Source of the DNA: Desulfobulbaceae bacterium | GTDB taxonomy: Bacteria > Desulfobacterota > Desulfobulbia > Desulfobulbales > Desulfobulbaceae | DNA: 64,000 nucleotides | Assembly: GCA_011391865.1 (NCBI GenBank) | Contig: JAABPV010000075.1 | Coordinates: forward strand, 1-64,000 | Direction: 5' to 3' | Shown: one piece after another, positions 58,784 through 64,000 of the stretch | Numbering within the stretch: position 1 is the stretch's first letter | How the letters are laid out: the number at the start of each line of letters is the position of its first letter | Made by a program: the position numbers and the translations under genes | Notes under the pieces: model-generated | What the model was told of the DNA's origin: nothing | Database searches by the model: none | The model's input: only the letters and a program-made list of their open reading frames with translations

Positions 58784-60981
58784 GCCGCCGCCTCTGTCTC
58801 CTCAGTGCGATGCCGGAACTGCCAGCAGCGGTGCGGCCTGCTGCCGCTGAAGTCGCGCGGCACAGTGCTCTCAGTCAGTTCGCGCACGTCGAACTCCGTC
58901 TCCAGCAGCTCGTCGAGCTTGAACTTCCTTGAGTTGGTGGAGAAGATCAGCGTGCCGCCCGCCGGACTGAGCCGCCGCATGGCCAGCCGCAGCAGCTCCG
59001 AGTGATCCTTCTGCACGTCAAAAACCAGACCCTTGTGCTTGGAATTGGCGAAAGTGGGCGGGTCAACAAAGATCAGGCCGTAGCATTCCTTGCAGGTGTG
59101 CAGCCAGCTCATGCAGTCGGACTCGACAAACTGATGCAGCACGCCGCCATAGCCGTTGAGCGAGAGATTGGCTTCAGCGCGGGCAAGGTATTTCTCTGAC
59201 AGGTCAACCGTCGTGGTCGAGGACGCGCCGCCTGCTGCCGCGTACACCGTGGCCGAGCCGGTGTAGGCGAAGAGGTTGAGGAAGCTCCGGCCTTGCGCCA
59301 GTTCAGCGAGCATGGCTCTGGTCTTGCGGTGATCAAGGAAGAGGCCGGTGTCTAAGTAGTCGGTAAAATTGACGAGGAAGCGGCAGCCGCCCTCGCGCAC
59401 CTCATGGAGCTTGCCGATCTCGCCGGTCTTTTGATACTGCTCTGCGCCGCGCTGCCGCGCCCGGCTCTTGATGAATATCTGCGAGTGCGGCAGGTTGAGG
59501 ACGTGGCGGATGACCTGGAGGGCCTGCTGCCAGCGTTCCTCAGCCTTTTCCGCCGGAACGCTGGCGGGCGCGGCGTACTCCTGCACATGCGCCCAGCGTT
59601 CGTAGAGATCAATGGCGATGTTGAATTCCGGGATGTCCGCGTCATAGACCCGGAAGCAGCTGATGCCCCGCTCCTTAGCCCAAGGCAGGAGGTTCTGGCA
59701 GTTCTTGCGCAGGCGGTTGCTGAAATCCTGCGCAGGCAGTTCCGGGTCGGTCTCGTTCAGCTCCCAAACATGCGGTTCCGGCTGCCTGTCTTCCTCCGGC
59801 GCGGCAGCAGTGAGCAGGCGGCATTTGAGCGGGCCGTTGTGCAGCCGGTGCCGCTCCTCCCACGAGAGACCGAGCATGTCGGCCAGATCGGTGTTGGCGG
59901 TGAAGAATCCCAGCCGCCAGCCCCTGAACTGCTCGCGGAATATGCGGCCAAGGCAGCGGTAGAGGTATTTCACCGCCTCGCGCTCAGACAGCCGTTCGCC
60001 GTAGGGCGGGTTGACCAGCAGCAGGCCGCTGGCGGTCGGCGGATGCAGCTGGGCGAGCTGCCGCTGCTTGACCGTGATCCGGTCAGTCAGCCCGGCCTTG
60101 GCGATGTTCTTGCGGGCGGCGGCAACAGCTCTGGGGTCGGCATCATAACCGATAAGATGCGGCCAGTCGCTGTCCGCCAGCGCGTCCTCGCGCTCAATCG
60201 CCTCCTCAGTGAGCTTCTCCCAGAGCTTTGGCTGGTGGCCGATCCACGCTGTGAAGCCGAAACGCTCGCGCAGCAGGCCGGGCGCGGAGTCGCCGAGGAT
60301 CAGGGCCGCCTCGATCAGCAGGGTGCCGGAGCCGCACATGGGATCAAGGACGCAGCTCTCCGGGTCCATGCCGGGCCGCACTCCGGCCAGCCAGGCGATG
60401 GCTGCGGCCAAGCTCTCCTTGAGCGGTGCCTCGCCGCCGTCCTCGCGGTAGCCGCGCCGGTGCAGGCTCTCACCGGACAAGTCCAAAGCTAGGGCCGCTG
60501 CTGTGCCCTCCACATGCAGGTTGATGCGGATCTCCGGCTCCTGCGTGTCCACGTCAGGCCGCTTGCCGGTCTGGCGGCGGAATGTGTCGGCAACTGCGTC
60601 CTTGACCTTGAGGGCGGCGTACTGGCTGTGATTGAGCTTGGCATCAGCGGCCAAGGTGCAGCTCACGGCAAAGGTGTTCTTGGTGCTGAAATGCCTGCCC
60701 CAGTCAACGGACATGGCCCCGGTGTAGAGGGCCTCCGGGCTGGCGGCATTGAAGGCGGCGATTTGCAGCAGGACGCGGGAGGCGAAGCGCGACCAGAGAC
60801 AGGCCCGGTAGGCGGACTCCAGCGTCCCGGCCTGCCAGCGCACTGCGCCGGGCGAGGTCTCGGCCTTGTCCCCGCCAAAGGAGATGATCTCCTCCTTGAC
60901 CAGCTCCTCCAGTCCGGCGGCGCAGGTGGCGGTGAAATAAAAGGGTTCCTTGGTCTTTGGGCGGGAGCGGACAGCGGTCAT
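58780..60981 (-). CDS. rlmL: 23S rRNA (guanine) methyltransferase RlmKL
   Basis: A 733-aa bifunctional rRNA methyltransferase. The N-terminal THUMP region and the RlmL half (DPMCGSGTLLIEAALI, LLVNPPYGERL) should methylate N2 of G2445. The RlmK half (LFAYTGSATVYAAAGGASSTTTVDLS, LIFVDPPTFANSKH) should form 7-methylguanosine at G2069. Both parts are full length. The start is placed at 60981, before the FYFTATCAAGLEELVKEE region. Confidence 0.93.
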   Translation of the reverse strand: MTAVRSRPKTKEPFYFTATCAAGLEELVKEEIISFGGDKAETSPGAVRWQAGTLESAYRACLWSRFASRVLLQIAAFNAASPEALYTGAMSVDWGRHFSTKNTFAVSCTLAADAKLNHSQYAALKVKDAVADTFRRQTGKRPDVDTQEPEIRINLHVEGTAAALALDLSGESLHRRGYREDGGEAPLKESLAAAIAWLAGVRPGMDPESCVLDPMCGSGTLLIEAALILGDSAPGLLRERFGFTAWIGHQPKLWEKLTEEAIEREDALADSDWPHLIGYDADPRAVAAARKNIAKAGLTDRITVKQRQLAQLHPPTASGLLLVNPPYGERLSEREAVKYLYRCLGRIFREQFRGWRLGFFTANTDLADMLGLSWEERHRLHNGPLKCRLLTAAAPEEDRQPEPHVWELNETDPELPAQDFSNRLRKNCQNLLPWAKERGISCFRVYDADIPEFNIAIDLYERWAHVQEYAAPASVPAEKAEERWQQALQVIRHVLNLPHSQIFIKSRARQRGAEQYQKTGEIGKLHEVREGGCRFLVNFTDYLDTGLFLDHRKTRAMLAELAQGRSFLNLFAYTGSATVYAAAGGASSTTTVDLSEKYLARAEANLSLNGYGGVLHQFVESDCMSWLHTCKECYGLIFVDPPTFANSKHKGLVFDVQKDHSELLRLAMRRLSPAGGTLIFSTNSRKFKLDELLETEFDVRELTESTVPRDFSGSRPHRCWQFRHRTEETEAAA

Positions 60982-61081
60982 GAAGGGCCTGCGGCAGGGG
61001 TTGAACAGAATTTGTGATGAAAGCCGAGGCGAAAGATATACGAAGCGGCCCCTTTTTTCCAAGCAAAAAAGCAGGCACCGC

Positions 61082-63136
61082 CTATTTGCCCGCCGTGTCC
61101 TCCAGCAGCGGAGCCTCCGGCAGGGTGATCACCGCCCAAGCACCTTCGCCTTCCCTGCCGTCCATCATCACGGTGCCGTTCATGGCGGTGAGCATCTTTT
61201 TGACCAAGGTCAGGCCCAGCCCGGTGCCGTTGATCTGGGTGGTAAAAAAGGGCGTGAAGAGCTGCCGCCGCACTTTCGCGGAGATGCCGCAGCCATTGTC
61301 GGCGAAGCGGAGCTGGACGCAGCGGGGCTTGCTGCGGGTCAGGGATATGGAGATGAGCGGGCTTGTCCGCTTTTTCAAAGAATTAACCGAGTTAGTCAGC
61401 AGATTGAGCAGGATCTGATGCAGGGCGCGCTCATCAGCGATGCAATGCAATGCGCCTTCAGTGGCCAGCTCCAGCCGAATGCCCTTCTCACGCAGGTCCT
61501 GCTCATGCAGCCGTTTGAATTTCTGGATAAAGGCGGTGAGATCCATCGGCGCGGGCCGCTGCCCCTCCATCAGATTGAAGTTCTTCAGGGCGCAGAGCAG
61601 GTATTCCATCCGGCTGATCTCGCCCATGGAGCGGTCGAGGAACTCGCGGATTTTTTCCCGGCTGAGCGTGTCCATCTGCCGCCGCAGCACGCTGAGGGCC
61701 ATCTTCAGGGAATTGAGCGGATTGGCCAGCTCATGCCGCACCCCGGAAAAGACAAAGCCGACATTCTCCATCAGATTGGCCGCCTCGGCGATGACCTCCA
61801 GCCGTTTTTTCTCAGTTTGATCACGCTTGATGACACAGAAGCTGCTCACTTGGCCCTGACCGTCCCGCACCGGCACCACCACCGCCGATTCCTCGTACAG
61901 ACAGCCGTCCTTGTGGCGGCTGCGCAATTCACCGTGCCACTGCCCCTGCCGGGCTGCGGTGCCAAAGGTTTCCTTCCAGTCAGGCTGCCCTGCCTCGCCG
62001 AACGGCAGCTCGTTGAGCCTGCGGCCAGTCAGCTCTTCCGGCTGCCACCCGGTCACGGACTGGCTGGCAGGGTTGGCGTAGAAAATCATGCCGTCAGCGT
62101 CGGTCATCAGCACGCAGTCCGCGAATTCGTGGATCGCCGCCGCCAGCCTGCGCCGCTCCTCCGACTCCTGCCCCCGCTGCAAGGCCGTGCCGATGACATC
62201 GGCGGAAATCATCATCGCCCGCACCAGCGAGGCATCCCACGAGCGTTTGGCCAAGCTGCAATCAAAGCCGAGACAGCCGCGCACAGTCTGGCCCACTTGC
62301 ACTGGCAGAATCAGGCAGGTGCGTATTTTATGCTTTTCCATTTCCTCCAGCACTGCCGAGGGCAATGCGCTGTCCACCCCGATCAGCGGCCTTCCGGTTT
62401 TCAGCGCATCCGCAGGCTGCCGCCAACCGGCAAGCAGGTCAATGCTGGAGCAGTCGGGCGGGCAGTCGGGCCTTGACCAAGAATAATCCTGCTGCTGCTC
62501 CGCCCCTGCGGCGAAAATGCGGAGATAGACATGCTCGCAGTTGACTGTGCCGCCCAAGTAGCTGAGGACTTCATTGATCACCTCCTGCCAGCGCGGATGC
62601 CGGAGGAAGGTCTTGGCCACATAGTTGACTGCGCAGAGTATTTGATCCCGTTGTAGGAGGGTGCGCCGCACCTGCTCCTGCATGATCAGGGATTCCTTGA
62701 GCCGCTCATTGGTCAGGGCCAGATCGCGGGCCTGCCGTTCCAGTTTCTCGGTGGCCGCCTTGCTGTCGAGGACGTTCCGAACCCGGACGCAGAGCCGGTC
62801 GCGGCTGATCGGCTTGCGGAGAAAATCCGCCGCGCCTGCGCCAAAGCTGCGGAACTCGCTCTCATCCTGCTCCTCTCCGGTGAGGAAAATGACTGGAATG
62901 GCGACGGTCTCAGCATCAGCCTTCAGCTTCCTGCACAGCTCTATGCCGGAAATGTCCGGCAGATTGATGTCGAGCAGAATTAGGTCGGGATGCTCTGTCT
63001 TGGCCAGATTGAAGCCCGCCCTGCCGTCGGCAGCCTTCAGCACTTGATATTTTTCCCGCTCCAGCACATGATGCAGCAGACCTAAGACCGCAGGCTCGTC
63101 GTCAACCGCAAGGATGCGGGCCGCTTTCGTGTTCAT
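61082..63136 (-). CDS. Hybrid sensor kinase: receiver, GAF, PAS and histidine kinase
   Basis: A 684-aa soluble regulator. The N-terminal receiver (ARILAVDDEPAVLGLLHHVL, LILLDINLPDISG, FLRKPI) is followed by a coiled linker, a GAF domain (with GCLGFDCSLAKRSW), a PAS domain (EFADCVLMTDADGMIFYANPA) and a kinase. The H-box is GVRHELANPLNSLKMAL and the ATPase motifs are LLTNSVNSLKK and NGTGLGLTLVKKM. No membrane segment is present. It is divergent from the truncated receiver-DUF4388 gene across about 170 bp, and the two probably form a phosphorelay. Confidence 0.88.
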   Translation of the reverse strand: MNTKAARILAVDDEPAVLGLLHHVLEREKYQVLKAADGRAGFNLAKTEHPDLILLDINLPDISGIELCRKLKADAETVAIPVIFLTGEEQDESEFRSFGAGAADFLRKPISRDRLCVRVRNVLDSKAATEKLERQARDLALTNERLKESLIMQEQVRRTLLQRDQILCAVNYVAKTFLRHPRWQEVINEVLSYLGGTVNCEHVYLRIFAAGAEQQQDYSWSRPDCPPDCSSIDLLAGWRQPADALKTGRPLIGVDSALPSAVLEEMEKHKIRTCLILPVQVGQTVRGCLGFDCSLAKRSWDASLVRAMMISADVIGTALQRGQESEERRRLAAAIHEFADCVLMTDADGMIFYANPASQSVTGWQPEELTGRRLNELPFGEAGQPDWKETFGTAARQGQWHGELRSRHKDGCLYEESAVVVPVRDGQGQVSSFCVIKRDQTEKKRLEVIAEAANLMENVGFVFSGVRHELANPLNSLKMALSVLRRQMDTLSREKIREFLDRSMGEISRMEYLLCALKNFNLMEGQRPAPMDLTAFIQKFKRLHEQDLREKGIRLELATEGALHCIADERALHQILLNLLTNSVNSLKKRTSPLISISLTRSKPRCVQLRFADNGCGISAKVRRQLFTPFFTTQINGTGLGLTLVKKMLTAMNGTVMMDGREGEGAWAVITLPEAPLLEDTAGK

Positions 63137-63305
63137 CGCGCATGTCCCTGTGAATTTTGTTGCCGCCGCAGTGAGATTTCTGTTTATTTCAGAGAGGCTT
63201 GCTGCTAACATGAAGCCCGCAGTGCCGCCTTCCGCCGCAGACCTCGCGGGAGGGCAATCCAAAAGGAGAACGGTTTTCGCGTCGACGATGCGCTGCGGAG
63301 ACGCG

Positions 63306-64000
63306 ATGCCACTTTATAGGATCCCGTGCGCCATGCCGACCGCAGATCAGCCCGACATCAGTATAACCGCCGCCGCCTGCAAAGACAATCTTCTGCCTGC
63401 ATTGAAACAGGTGCTGATTGTTGACGACGACCAGCACCTGCTTTGCAGCATCCGCGTCGGACTTAAGAACAGTCCCGGCTTCCGGGTGCGGACAGCGGCG
63501 GACGGCAGGGAAGCCTTGGGCATCATCGACAGCGGCGGCTTTGATCTGGCGGTGATCGACCTGAACATGCCGGACATGGACGGCCTCCAGCTACTTGCCG
63601 CCCTCAGCGAGTCCTTCCCGGAAATCCCCAGCATCATCATGACCGGCTTTGACTCGCCGACGCTGCGGCAGGAGCTGCGGCGGGCAGGAGTGCTCTGCGT
63701 GCTGAAGAAGCCGCTGGACATTGAGACGCTGGAGCAGGAGATCAGCAAGGTGCTGACAGAGGGGGCAGGCTGCCGCTGCTGCCGAATTCCTTTGGAAATT
63801 TTCCTCCAGCTGGCGGCGATGGAGCACAAAACCATCCATCTCAAGGTCTTTGGGGTAGACGGACGCAGCGGCAGCTTCTTCTTCCACGACGGCCTGCTCA
63901 TCGACGCGGAGCTGGATGGGCTGACCGGCGACAGCGCGGTGCTGGCCATGCTGGAATGGCGGGACTTCACCTTAGGTCTGAAGGAATACAGCCCGCCTTT
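63306..64000 (+). CDS. Response regulator with DUF4388 domain (partial, runs off the window)
   Basis: A 5' fragment of 231 codons with no stop before the window ends. A receiver domain (QVLIVDDDQHLLCSIRVGL, LAVIDLNMPDMDG, LKKPLD) is followed by cysteines (GCRCC) and a DUF4388 segment (GRSGSFFFHDGLLIDAELDG), a domain found in PatA/GliF-type regulators. GGAG precedes the ATG at 63306; ATGs at 63288 and 63333 are in frame and possible. It faces away from the hybrid kinase gene. Confidence 0.85.
   Translation, partial: MPLYRIPCAMPTADQPDISITAAACKDNLLPALKQVLIVDDDQHLLCSIRVGLKNSPGFRVRTAADGREALGIIDSGGFDLAVIDLNMPDMDGLQLLAALSESFPEIPSIIMTGFDSPTLRQELRRAGVLCVLKKPLDIETLEQEISKVLTEGAGCRCCRIPLEIFLQLAAMEHKTIHLKVFGVDGRSGSFFFHDGLLIDAELDGLTGDSAVLAMLEWRDFTLGLKEYSPP

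Overview
The window looks like a chromosomal segment of a sulfur-metabolising Desulfobacterota bacterium, most likely of the Desulfobulbales. The evidence is a dsrMKJ electron-transfer operon preceded by an RsbRD-type gene, a PilT retraction ATPase, a mitochondrial-type EF-G, a GlcF-like iron-sulfur protein and a dedicated-sortase two-component pair. Roc-COR GTPases, DUF4160/DUF2442 pairs and intergenic minisatellites would fit a filamentous cable-bacterium relative, but that is a guess. The first 18 bases are the 5' end of a 16S rRNA gene on the minus strand, so the window starts at an rRNA operon.

Layout. 1-900: 16S start, its leader and two tandem promoters. 925-4345: a toxin-antitoxin pair between direct repeats, then a Roc-COR GTPase. 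4508-8612: LOG protein, PilT, a CBM48 protein and MnmG. 8688-24619, all minus: one large accessory locus (below). 25537-33139: GlcF-like protein, sugar nucleotidyltransferase, a small periplasmic protein, TlpA-like thioredoxin, ClpA, ClpS and HolA. 33365-35789: DUF4160/DUF2442 pair and a defence-type reverse transcriptase with a probable upstream structured RNA. 35862-43311: MnmA, EF-G, an unknown P-loop protein, a eukaryotic-type HisA and tail-specific protease. 43361-47059: rsbRD-dsrM-dsrK-dsrJ, without dsrO or dsrP. 47202-64000: flavodoxin-like protein, FKBP isomerase, zinc-ribbon protein, PdsR/PdsS-like regulators, L,D-transpeptidase, SSB, DnaJ/CbpA, outer-membrane barrel, haem sensor, Nudix, RlmKL, hybrid kinase and a truncated response regulator.

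The most unusual part is 8688-24619. In transcription order it encodes a giant secreted protein (DUF11 and SdrD-B repeats, a GEVED domain and a C-terminal C25 gingipain-like protease), a PqqD-type recognition protein, a radical SAM/SPASM enzyme, a 57-aa peptide, an HprK-like kinase, a Ser/His signal-peptidase-like protein, a 58-aa peptide, a second HprK-like kinase and a secreted repeat protein. The two peptides share a leader (PYEKPxV, then LFADQVL) but differ in their cysteine-containing tails. This reads as a RiPP-like modification system coupled to a surface protease. A consensus promoter precedes the second peptide, and a Fur-box-like site overlaps a candidate promoter of the giant gene.

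The second notable locus is the reverse transcriptase. Upstream lies a 308-bp segment bounded by 16-bp and 9-bp inverted repeats, with a sigma70-like promoter whose predicted start falls on the first repeat.

Four intergenic arrays of degenerate tandem repeats have unrelated sequences but nearly the same period (21, 22, 23 and 23 bp) and internal dyad symmetry. They are not CRISPRs. All functional statements rest on reading motifs and layout; no database search was possible.
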